Positions 1-5,989 of a stretch of 5,989 nucleotides of DNA are shown here, one piece after another; positions within the stretch are counted from its first letter, which is position 1; each line of letters starts with the position of its first letter. The translations under genes and the position numbers were made by a program. Source of the DNA: JANNOG01 sp964516515 (GTDB taxonomy: Bacteria; Actinomycetota; Actinomycetes; Actinomycetales; JBBAYJ01). Below the pieces are notes generated by a model, which saw only the letters and a list, made by a program, of their open reading frames with translations, had not been told where the DNA came from and ran no database searches. The stretch is from NCBI GenBank assembly GCA_964516515.1, contig CAZEYA010000226.1, positions 1-5,989 on the forward strand, written 5' to 3'.

Positions 1-301
1 CGGCGAGCACGCGCAGTGCAGTCGCGGCTTCGAGCCGGGCGAGCGGGGTCCCGAGGCGGTAGCGGATGCGGCCCGAGAACGCGAGGTGTTCCGGCTCACC
101 CTCCCGGTCGGGGTCGAAGCGCCCCGGCTCGCGGTAGACCTCGGGGTCACGCTCGGCTGCGGCCAGAACGGTGACGACCTGCGAGCCACGCGACAGGGAG
201 ACTCTGGACAGTTCGAGGTCCTCGTGGGCGACCCATGCCGTGGCCTGGACCGGCGGCTGCGTCGCGTTCGGCGATACGCCCCTGACGCGGCATATGAACT
301 G
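1..301 (-). pseudogene. Cytochrome P450, C-terminal remnant without start codon or haem-ligand cysteine
   Basis: The minus-strand frame entering at 301 resembles the C-terminal third of a bacterial P450 from about position 274 to the window edge. It has a PPVQAT stretch after the K-helix region, the EDLEL beta segment, an RDPEVY..PGRFDPDR meander, and the haem loop followed by LGTPLARLEAATAL, the usual start of the L helix. The haem loop (79-50) reads FSGRIRYRLG, where the family pattern is F-x-x-G-x-(H/R)-x-C-x-G. The Gly is Arg, and the Cys that ligates haem iron is Arg (codon CGC at 58-56, one base from TGC). A TAG lies in frame at 304-302. No ATG, GTG or TTG follows in this frame until near the left edge, and the ExxR motif and everything before it are absent. 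It therefore cannot encode a normal P450 monooxygenase. The gene's 3' end lies outside the window. The family call is from motif recognition; 'remnant' is inference from the missing start and ligand. Confidence 0.82.
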
Positions 302-333
302 CTACTTTCGCCACTGCGCTCGTTCGCGACGAC

Positions 334-345
334 GTTGTTGACAAC
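334..345. promoter_or_regulatory. Short inverted repeat upstream of the serine hydrolase
   Basis: GTTGT-TG-ACAAC is a perfect 5-bp inverted repeat around two bases, 14 bases before the hydrolase start and just before its ribosome binding site. A small dyad here could be a repressor operator or a weak hairpin in the leader RNA. It contains TTGACA (338-343), but this is too close to the start codon to serve as its -35 element. Function is inference, and a repeat this short could occur by chance. Confidence 0.3.
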
Positions 346-348
346 ACC

Positions 349-353
349 GGGAG
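349..353 (+). promoter_or_regulatory. Ribosome binding site of the serine hydrolase
   Basis: GGGAG lies six bases before the ATG at 360. It fixes the start at that ATG, which is also the one that gives a signal peptide at the N-terminus. Confidence 0.7.
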
Positions 354-359
354 GCCGCC

Positions 360-1841
360 ATGCCCACCATCTCAAACCGGCGACGATCGCCCTGGGGGCG
401 GCGGGCCCTGCAGCTCGCCTCCGCTGTTACCGCACTCATGGCGCTTGCCGCAGTGCTGAGCGCACCGGCACCGCCGGCCGCCGCCTCGACCTGGCGCGGC
501 CATCACGACGGCCATCGGCAGCAGGCTCTGGAGCGGCTGGTCCTCGACAGCGTGGCGGACTCCGGTTTCGCCGCCGTGGTCGACGGCAACGCCGGGTTCC
601 CCTATCCCCGCATCGCCGCGGCCCCCAATCTCGACGTCGCCGTGATCCGCCTCGACCGCTCCGGCCGACCCCGCGAGGCAGTGAACGTCCTGGTCTCCCG
701 GGACCACCCCGAGGGTGTTCTGGCCCCGATCGGGCGTGACCTCCAGGCCGAGGCAGTGCGATTCAGGGCGTGGAACCTCGACCGGTTCGACCAGACGAAC
801 GGATTCACCTGGACCACCCCGGCCTTCACCGCGACCGACGACGTCGTCGCCGGACGCGAGGACGCGCCCATCGAGTTCATGGCGCCCTATCCCGCGTCAG
901 CCTTCAAGCTGCTCATCGGCTTCTGGGTGGCCCGGGTCGTCGACACCAGCTCTCTGGACTGGGACGACACCTACGTCTATGACCCGGGTCCGAACCCGCC
1001 CGGTCTGTGCGCCGAGGGGCCTCGCGAAGCGACGATCGCGGACTTCCTCGACACGATGCTGGCTGCGTCGAACAACCGCGACACGTGCGCCCTGATCAAG
1101 CTGCTGCATCAGCGGGACCAGATCGACGCCATGAACGCGGGCTTCGTCGAGCTGGGCCTGCCGTCCCTGCAGGTTCTCGACACAGATCCGGCCACCGGCG
1201 GCAATTGGCAGGTCGGTCGGATCACCATGGGGGCCTTGGACGCCGCCAAGCTGCTGCTGATCATCGACGGTGGACCCGGCACGCTGTTCCGCCGGGCCGA
1301 CGGCACCCGGGTGACCAGACGCGAGCTGTCGCGCGCCTCGCGGTCGGTCCTGCAACGAGCTCTGGCGGACCAGGGTTTCAACGAGGTGCTGTCCACGACG
1401 AACTGGTGCGGGCACCGGTTGCCCGACGAGTTCGGCTACGAACCCGAGTACCCCGTCCGCGGCATCCCCAACGCCATGCCGGCTCGCTGGCTCGACACCG
1501 ACGGGCGTGCGACGGTCGACGGGGTGCCCTATCCGGACGACACCCGGCCGTGCAACGACGACGCCGAGGTCACCTTCTCGCACAAGACCGGTCTGACGCG
1601 CAACTACGGCAGCGATGTCGGGTACGTGCACTCGCTGCCGGGCGCGCCCCGGCGAGACTACGTCATCTCGATCATCACCAACCTGGGCAACCGCTACACC
1701 GACCCGGTGATGAACCAGGCACCCGCAGACCCCCAGCAGGGCGACTGCTGGACGGCGGACTTCATCTGTTACTCGGAGGCCTTCGCGCGTTTCGGCGCGT
1801 CCGTCGACGCGGGGATGGTGCGCCTCGGCCGTTCCAGCTAG
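360..1841 (+). CDS. Secreted serine hydrolase, class A beta-lactamase/transpeptidase fold
   Basis: 493 aa. The N-terminus has arginines (R7-R9, R14-R15), a hydrophobic segment at about 17-34 and an A-A-A|S site near residue 42, so it is probably an exported protein (Sec or Tat; the twin arginines do not make a full Tat motif). The penicilloyl-serine hydrolase triad is present in order: SAFK at 180-183 (nucleophile Ser and Lys), SNN at 237-239 (SxN), and HKTG at 408-411. The SxxK-SxN spacing (57) is like class A beta-lactamases. The SxN-to-KTG spacing is about 65 residues longer, and I see no clear ExxLN omega-loop motif, so beta-lactam hydrolysis cannot be assumed. Roughly 135 residues between the signal and the catalytic domain are unassigned. 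Six cysteines (217, 243, 350, 398, 463, 470) lie after the signal and could form disulphides outside the cytoplasm. Transcribed alone, converging on the minus-strand operon. Alternatives are a peptidoglycan peptidase/esterase or a substrate-binding relative. The fold is confident; the substrate is unknown. Confidence 0.88.
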   Translation: MPTISNRRRSPWGRRALQLASAVTALMALAAVLSAPAPPAAASTWRGHHDGHRQQALERLVLDSVADSGFAAVVDGNAGFPYPRIAAAPNLDVAVIRLDRSGRPREAVNVLVSRDHPEGVLAPIGRDLQAEAVRFRAWNLDRFDQTNGFTWTTPAFTATDDVVAGREDAPIEFMAPYPASAFKLLIGFWVARVVDTSSLDWDDTYVYDPGPNPPGLCAEGPREATIADFLDTMLAASNNRDTCALIKLLHQRDQIDAMNAGFVELGLPSLQVLDTDPATGGNWQVGRITMGALDAAKLLLIIDGGPGTLFRRADGTRVTRRELSRASRSVLQRALADQGFNEVLSTTNWCGHRLPDEFGYEPEYPVRGIPNAMPARWLDTDGRATVDGVPYPDDTRPCNDDAEVTFSHKTGLTRNYGSDVGYVHSLPGAPRRDYVISIITNLGNRYTDPVMNQAPADPQQGDCWTADFICYSEAFARFGASVDAGMVRLGRSS

Positions 1842-1846
1842 GGCGG

Positions 1847-1865
1847 GTGGCCCACCCAGGGCCAC
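1847..1865. terminator. Hairpin between converging genes, probable terminator
   Basis: GTGGCCC (1847-1853), loop ACCCA, GGGCCAC (1859-1865): a perfect 7-bp GC-rich stem starting six bases after the hydrolase stop. An overlapping alternative fold (GGGTG/CACCC) shares its left arm. No run of T follows, only TTATG, so this is not a classic intrinsic terminator. High-GC actinobacteria often have tail-less hairpins after genes. It sits in the 79-base convergent gap and could serve both strands. Confidence 0.5.
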
Positions 1866-1920
1866 TTATGTCAAGACGCATGATTGGGACTGACAACGTC
1901 GAATCAGCCGGACCGCGCGA

Positions 1921-4092
1921 TCACTCGTCGCCGGCGAAGGCCCCCGGCAGCGATCGCTGGTCGATCACCCAGTCGCCGAAGCGGATCAGGGGCGAAGGCG
2001 GCAGGTCGGGCAGGCGCAGCAGCGACCTCGCGATGTCCAACGGGTCGGCGTGAGGCGCCGCGCCCGCAGCCGGGGCAGCGGGCGAGTCAGTGACCAGTGA
2101 CGTCACCGTCCGTCGGGCCCGCGGTCGCACCAGCACGACGCCGCCATCGCCGGCTTCTTCCACCGGCAGGTACCCGGCGCCGCGCAACATGGCCAGCGTG
2201 TCCGCGATCGGCTTGGCACCGACGGCGACTGTGGGCGCGATCGCCCGCAGCGCCAGAGCTCGCAGCCGGCGGTCGGCACACACCTCGGCCATCAAGGCGG
2301 TGTCGTCCGAGCGCAGGTAGCAGGCGGCAGTACCGCCGCGGATCCTGCCGTGGCCGCGGGCCACGTCGCGGACCAGGTACTCCAAGGGCTGCGGTACCGC
2401 GCCGGCCGCGATCCCGTCCAGTTCGGAAAGGACCTGCTCCGCCGTCGCGCCCGCACTCAGGGCCCGGCCGACGCTGGCGGGCGAGAACCGCCACAGGGTC
2501 GCCGCCGATCCCGACTCGCGATCCGCCATCGCGTCCAACGTGGCCGCAAGGCTGGCCGAGGGATCACCCAGCACGGCGGCCGTGAGGTCCGCCTGCAGCC
2601 GGGCGGTGGACTCCGGACGCCCGAAGAGTTCCCCGACGGCATCCACGACGTCAGACCCATCGACCAGGGCGAGGCCGAGGGGCGACAGGGCCCCGGCGGC
2701 TGTCACGCCGAGCCAGGCGGCCTCCGCCAGCAGCGTGACGACGGCATCGCGTACGGCGCCGCCGGCCGGGCCCCGCTCCCCCGGCGATGCCGCAGTCAGC
2801 GCCAGCGGCATCCGCCATGCCGCCCACTCGCCGAAGGCGGTCGGCGAGGCCGGGGCTCGACCAGGCAGCGCGGACATTGCCACCAGAGCGGTATGGCGTA
2901 GATCCTCGACACCCTCGTCATCGTCCGGGACCCAGGCCGCGTCGGGCTGGTCGAAAATCAGGCTGGCGAGACCGGCCCAGCCGATCACCAGCGTGGCGAG
3001 GCGCTGCGCTGGATCCCCCGCCGACCAGGTGTCGTAGGCCTCCGTGGGCGACAGACCGCCGACATCGAGCCCGAGCAGGCCGGTGCGGTTCGTGACGGCC
3101 ACACTCAGCCGCGCCTCCCCAGGCGTACATCCGGCAGCCTTCGCGATGCGCCGGAGTTCGCGGACGCCAAGCGTGCCGTTCTTGTTCAGCGCAAGCGGCT
3201 GGTCTCCGGCGACGCGCAGTACGGCCGTAGCACTACGCAGTGCGTGGGAGCCGGTGGCCACCATCTCGCGCTCAACGACGGCTGCCTCGACGTCGACCCA
3301 GGCGAGCAGCGGTGGATCCGGATCGAACGGGGCGTGCCAGTCGGCACCTCGCAGCGCCAGCGCCACCTCCGACGGCATCATGAGGACGCTATCCCAGGCC
3401 ACCGGCAACAACAGGCACCGATCGACCGCCCAGGCCAGTGGCGCGACTCGCGCAGCAGACCCGCGATAGCGTGGCTCGGTGTAGCCATGGAGGCTCAACC
3501 GGACCTCACCCACGGCGGCCCGGTTGAGCTGAGTGCCTACCGTCGGCGGGGCGGCGGCGACTTCGCCCCGGACCCGCTCCCCGTCACAGAGGATGCCGCC
3601 CAATCGGTCGACGAGATCAGCCTTGACGCCGGTTGCCGGTGTTCCCCAGGCAGTCAGGGCTGAGCGCAGGCGGTCCACGGTCAGCTCGGCGATGGTGTCG
3701 GCGACGGCCTCGTCAAGCCCGAGTGGACGGAACCAGACGGCTCGGACGGCGCGGCCGAGTTGCCCGTCCGGTTCGAGCAGCCGGTACCTGTCGAGCTGGT
3801 CGAGCGCTTCGCCGACGCGGGCCGTGCGGTGCTGGTCACCGGCTGCGCCCAGCAACTCGCCGAGGGCGACAGCCCCGGCGCCGTCGCCGAGCGCGGCGGC
3901 CGCCGCTGCGACCTGCAGGGCGGCGAGGTCCAGGTGCCGCAGGCAGCGCAGGATCGAGGCCGGCTGATCGAGCCGGGCGGCGATCTCGGCCAGTGACCGC
4001 GCGGGTGTCGGCAGCAGGACGTCCGGACGTAGTTGAAGAACGTCGGCCAGTCCCTCGGGGCGGAGCGTTCGCAGGCTCGCCGGGGTGTGCAC
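1921..4092 (-). CDS. Helicase-associated (XPB/Ssl2-like, Helicase_C_3) DNA-binding protein with SAP-like segment
   Basis: 723 aa, GTG start. The N-terminus (about 6-50: LRTLRPEGLADVLQLRPDVL and onward) and following alpha-helical, alanine-rich region match actinobacterial 'helicase-associated' proteins of the type of Mycobacterium tuberculosis Rv0862c. Residues about 139-168 (LRSALTAWGTPATGVKADLV, then DRL) look like a SAP motif, a small nucleic-acid-binding helix pair. Residues about 175-245 look like a second winged-helix segment ending in MMPSEVALALRG. Residues about 499-644 are the Helicase_C_3 (PF13625) domain: DRESGSAATLWRFSPASV, VPQPLEYLVRDVARGHGRI, CYLRSDDTALMAEV. I see no Walker A or DEAD-type motifs, so it is not itself a helicase. 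Known relatives can neighbour an XPB helicase gene; none is visible here. The role in DNA repair or transcription is inference. It follows the pRiA4b-type gene after five bases and converges with the serine hydrolase. Confidence 0.88.
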   Translation of the reverse strand: MHTPASLRTLRPEGLADVLQLRPDVLLPTPARSLAEIAARLDQPASILRCLRHLDLAALQVAAAAAALGDGAGAVALGELLGAAGDQHRTARVGEALDQLDRYRLLEPDGQLGRAVRAVWFRPLGLDEAVADTIAELTVDRLRSALTAWGTPATGVKADLVDRLGGILCDGERVRGEVAAAPPTVGTQLNRAAVGEVRLSLHGYTEPRYRGSAARVAPLAWAVDRCLLLPVAWDSVLMMPSEVALALRGADWHAPFDPDPPLLAWVDVEAAVVEREMVATGSHALRSATAVLRVAGDQPLALNKNGTLGVRELRRIAKAAGCTPGEARLSVAVTNRTGLLGLDVGGLSPTEAYDTWSAGDPAQRLATLVIGWAGLASLIFDQPDAAWVPDDDEGVEDLRHTALVAMSALPGRAPASPTAFGEWAAWRMPLALTAASPGERGPAGGAVRDAVVTLLAEAAWLGVTAAGALSPLGLALVDGSDVVDAVGELFGRPESTARLQADLTAAVLGDPSASLAATLDAMADRESGSAATLWRFSPASVGRALSAGATAEQVLSELDGIAAGAVPQPLEYLVRDVARGHGRIRGGTAACYLRSDDTALMAEVCADRRLRALALRAIAPTVAVGAKPIADTLAMLRGAGYLPVEEAGDGGVVLVRPRARRTVTSLVTDSPAAPAAGAAPHADPLDIARSLLRLPDLPPSPLIRFGDWVIDQRSLPGAFAGDE

Positions 4093-4097
4093 GGGCG

Positions 4098-5528
4098 CTA
4101 GCTCCAGGCCCGGCGCAGCGACGCCTCGACTGCGACCCGGTCGAAGTGGGCCGGATCGTATCCGCTCGGCACCCAGGTGATGAGGTCCTCGTGGTCCGGC
4201 TGCTGTGGGTCGGCCAGCGCTTCCAGGATCATGGCCAGGCCGCCGGGGCCGCCGCAGTCCTCCGGCGGGTCGGCGCGCCGCCCCGCCGGGCAGCGCGGAT
4301 ACGCCACGCCCGCAAGGGCCGGCTCCCGGGCTTCGAGTTCGATCAGGTGCTCCCAGTCGTCACCGAAGTCGTACCGGTAGACAACGGAGGCACCCGACGG
4401 GTCGACGAGCGAGGCCAGGGTGAATCGTTGGGTGGCTCCGTCCCTGACCACGCGCCGACCGCGTACGGGATCTTCGACCTCGAATTGGTGCAGATGACTG
4501 TCGGTCCAGCCGAACGCGCCCTGGATGAGTGCATGCAGGGTGGCGAGGGTGGTCGTCGCCGAGACTTCGAGGCGCCGCCAGATGGGCGGCTTGGTGTGTC
4601 GGATGGAGATCTTGATGCGCAGGATCTCGCCTGCGCCGATCGTGGCGTCGGGATCGAGCTGCTCAGATTCGGGCGGGAGATCGGCCAGACGTGCCAGGTG
4701 CTCGGTACGCGAGCGCGTCAGGTACAGCAACTCGCCCACGTCCTCGACCTGGTCGTCCTGCTCCGGGCACGGTGGGTTGGACAGCGCCTCACGCAGCGCC
4801 GTGGCGGCCGCCGCTGAGTCCAGATCCACGAAGTACGTGTCCGGCTCGCGGGCCATGGCATCGGCAATGGAATCGTGGAGGCCTCGCGCTGCGCGCCCCT
4901 CGCTCACCCAGCAGTCCTTGACCCCGCCGCCGAGCATGTGGTCGACAAGGACCATCAGGGCGTGATCGCGGCCCTGATAGTCGAAGAGGACGCCGATGGA
5001 GGACTGCGCCCCCAGGACGTCGCCGTACTGCCATGCCCGCAGCATCCTGGGTCGCCCGACGCGGGTCGCCCACGGCCGGTCCGGCACGCCCGCCTGCGCG
5101 AGACGCTCCGCCGCTTCAGCGGCCCGCGCCCGTGTCGAGGCCGGACCGACAACGGCAGCGACGCGCAGCATCGCCATTTCGTCGGCCCCTCCGGTCATCT
5201 CGGCATGGTCCACCACCTGATCGAGCAGCATCCTCGCGGCAGCCTCTTGATCTGCCTGGTCCGCCACACCCGCCTGGATGATGCCGAAGCTGGATGACAG
5301 GGCCAGCTCGGCGGCCAGCGGCGTCCGCGCGGCGGCGATCCCCGCAAGCAGTGAGCTGGTCACGGCGGCGAGCAGCTCCGCCGGTGCGTCGTCACCATCA
5401 TCACCGGAAGCCGCACTGGGCTGAGGCGTTTCGACCACGTCCCGTGGGGTCTCGGTGACCAGCCGAAGGGACGCGCTGCTCCGAGTTGCCCGTCGGAGAG
5501 GTTGACGCTTGCCACGCTCCATACTCAC
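4098..5528 (-). CDS. pRiA4b ORF-3 family protein with an extra N-terminal domain
   Basis: 476 aa from GTG 5528. I chose this start because AAGGA lies seven bases before it; the frame is open to 5690, but that extension is Arg/Pro-rich and unlike protein. ATG 5522, two codons in, is an alternative. The C-terminal domain (about 301-472) is the plasmid pRiA4b ORF-3 family (PF07929): KPPIWRRL (313-320), GWTDSHLHQFE (340-350), YRYDFGDDWEH (384-394), and CPAGRRADPPEDCGGPGG (413-430), with the family's conserved acidic/His residues and two cysteines. Its biochemical function is not established. Before it lie a disordered, charged first 50 residues, then a mainly helical region (about 50-145), then a segment at 166-208 with VLFDYQGRDHALMVLVDHML and GGGVKDCWV. 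I have seen that last kind of segment ahead of pRiA4b domains in actinobacteria but cannot name it. First gene of a probable two-gene operon with the helicase-associated gene. Predicted cytoplasmic: no signal or membrane segment. Confidence 0.88.
   Translation of the reverse strand: MSMERGKRQPLRRATRSSASLRLVTETPRDVVETPQPSAASGDDGDDAPAELLAAVTSSLLAGIAAARTPLAAELALSSSFGIIQAGVADQADQEAAARMLLDQVVDHAEMTGGADEMAMLRVAAVVGPASTRARAAEAAERLAQAGVPDRPWATRVGRPRMLRAWQYGDVLGAQSSIGVLFDYQGRDHALMVLVDHMLGGGVKDCWVSEGRAARGLHDSIADAMAREPDTYFVDLDSAAAATALREALSNPPCPEQDDQVEDVGELLYLTRSRTEHLARLADLPPESEQLDPDATIGAGEILRIKISIRHTKPPIWRRLEVSATTTLATLHALIQGAFGWTDSHLHQFEVEDPVRGRRVVRDGATQRFTLASLVDPSGASVVYRYDFGDDWEHLIELEAREPALAGVAYPRCPAGRRADPPEDCGGPGGLAMILEALADPQQPDHEDLITWVPSGYDPAHFDRVAVEASLRRAWS
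4102..4105 (-). promoter_or_regulatory. Ribosome binding site inside the end of the upstream gene
   Basis: GGAG on the minus strand lies nine bases before the GTG at 4092. It overlaps the Trp-Ser codons just before the upstream gene's TAG (4100-4098). This supports the GTG start and suggests translational coupling between the two genes. Confidence 0.55.
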
Positions 5529-5846
5529 GACTACATCCTTGCCTGGCGCCCTGGCGTGCTGTCCACTCCGGGATCGGATTCGTGGCCAGCGGCCAGAGGT
5601 TCGTGGCGGCGGCCGTGGGCGACCCCGCCACGACCTGGCCCGGTTGCCCGGGTGCACCGCCAAGGATCGTTCTGGCCGTTGCAGCGCCACGTCACCCGAA
5701 TCAGCACGCGGCTCAGGGGCAGCGTCGTGGCGCTACTGGTGGTGGCCGGCAGCAACCGGCTCAGCGATTCCAGCGAGGCGATCGGGAGGCGATGCACGCG
5801 AAACTCAGTTGCCCCTTCCATCCAACGCCGAGCAGCGTGGTCGCAC
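5529..5846. other. Intergenic gap between divergent genes, no convincing gene
   Basis: This 318-base stretch separates the minus-strand operon from the plus-strand phosphotransferase start, so it should carry promoters for both. I found no good -35/-10 pair on either strand. A minus-strand frame (5866-5531, 111 codons) ends two bases before GTG 5528, but its product becomes Arg/Gly/Pro-rich with no recognisable motif, and its first codon positions are not GC-rich as in the real genes here. A weak 5-bp hairpin (GCCGG at 5745-5749, CCGGC at 5756-5760) is the only structure noted. No tRNA was recognised. Confidence 0.5.
5536..5540 (-). promoter_or_regulatory. Ribosome binding site deciding the GTG 5528 start
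   Basis: AAGGA on the minus strand is spaced seven bases from GTG 5528 and 13 from ATG 5522, so the GTG is the better start. It also argues against the 54-codon upstream extension to 5690. Confidence 0.6.
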
Positions 5847-5989
5847 ATGAAGAAGTCAGACATCACGGCCGATGTCGTGGCGTACCTCGTCCGCCAGCAA
5901 CTGCCGCGCCCTGCGCACCTGTCGATCGTCGCCCGTAGACGTCGACGGCTGGGACAACAACTCCTTCCGCGTCGGTGACGAATACCTTG
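5847..5989 (+). pseudogene. Aminoglycoside phosphotransferase-family protein, N-terminus, frameshifted and cut by window edge
   Basis: From ATG 5847 the protein begins MKKSDITADVVAYLVRQQLP and continues to AHLSIV, the usual N-terminal helix of actinobacterial APH-family kinases (pattern I-x-A-x-x-V-x-x-L-V-x-x-Q-x-P). This frame then turns Arg-rich and stops at TGA 5976-5978. One frame over, the continuation is plain: VDVDGWDNNSFRVGDEYL, the GWDN..FR(L/V)GD strand-turn-strand of the kinase N-lobe. Removing a single base in the CCC at 5932-5934 joins the two into one reading frame. APH-family members phosphorylate small molecules or antibiotics using ATP/GTP; the catalytic lobe (HGD, DxD) lies outside the window, so substrate and activity cannot be judged. 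No strong ribosome binding site is visible before the ATG. The break is either a real mutation or a base-calling error in a C run. A start at ATG 5872 in the second frame is possible but would lack the family's first helix. Confidence 0.75.

Noticed and set aside
338..343. TTGACA as a -35 promoter element for the hydrolase
   Set aside because: A -10 at normal spacing would fall at or after the start codon at 360, and no -10-like sequence is there.
86..739. Plus-strand open frame of 217 codons overlapping the P450 remnant and the hydrolase
   Set aside because: The product is Arg/Pro/Gly-rich in its second half with no motif, and it overlaps the hydrolase in another frame; it is a shadow typical of high-GC DNA.
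897..1865. Minus-strand open frame of 322 codons opposite the serine hydrolase
   Set aside because: It is antisense to a gene with an intact catalytic triad and signal peptide, and its product shows no recognisable domain.
3633..4817. Plus-strand open frame of 394 codons antisense to both operon genes
   Set aside because: It spans the junction of two well-supported minus-strand genes, and its product is low-complexity Arg/Gly-rich.
5529..5690. N-terminal extension of the pRiA4b protein to position 5690
   Set aside because: The extra 54 codons give Arg/Pro-rich sequence, whereas AAGGA is well placed for the GTG at 5528.
5531..5866. Minus-strand 111-codon frame ending two bases before the pRiA4b gene
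   Set aside because: The tight spacing is attractive, but the product has no motif, becomes Arg/Gly/Pro-rich, lacks the codon-position bias of its neighbours, and its start overlaps the start of the phosphotransferase.

Overview
The window is very GC-rich, its genes are strongly biased to G or C at third codon positions, and it uses GTG starts. Together with the protein families present (a Helicase_C_3/XPB-like 'helicase-associated' protein, a P450 fragment, and an APH-family N-terminus opening like those of actinobacteria), this points to an actinobacterial chromosome. I see no phage or transposon genes, no rRNA or tRNA, no CRISPR array and no plasmid origin.

Layout, left to right. (1) Positions 1-301, minus strand: the C-terminal part of a cytochrome P450 that lacks a start codon, is cut off by a stop upstream, and has arginine where the haem-ligand cysteine should be. 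I read it as a decaying remnant. (2) Positions 360-1841, plus strand: a secreted serine hydrolase of the class A beta-lactamase fold, with a good ribosome binding site and a short inverted repeat just upstream. (3) Positions 1842-1920: the gap between two converging genes, containing a perfect 7-bp hairpin that probably ends transcription. (4) Positions 1921-5528, minus strand: a probable two-gene operon. The first gene encodes a 476-aa protein with a C-terminal pRiA4b ORF-3 domain and an unrecognised N-terminal domain. Five bases later comes a 723-aa protein with the XPB/Ssl2-like helicase-associated domain and a SAP-like segment. (5) Positions 5529-5846: a gap with no convincing gene. (6) Positions 5847-5989, plus strand: the beginning of an aminoglycoside phosphotransferase-family gene that appears broken by one extra base; it runs off the window.

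How the parts relate. The two operon genes are probably co-transcribed, because the binding site of the second lies inside the last codons of the first. Their joint job is unknown; the helicase-associated domain and SAP-like segment suggest DNA binding. The hydrolase would act outside the cytoplasm, on its own. A broken gene sits at each edge, so this stretch may be a low-constraint part of the chromosome, or the assembly may carry base errors. I did not find a clear new multi-gene system. The pRiA4b/helicase-associated gene pair is the part most worth following up.
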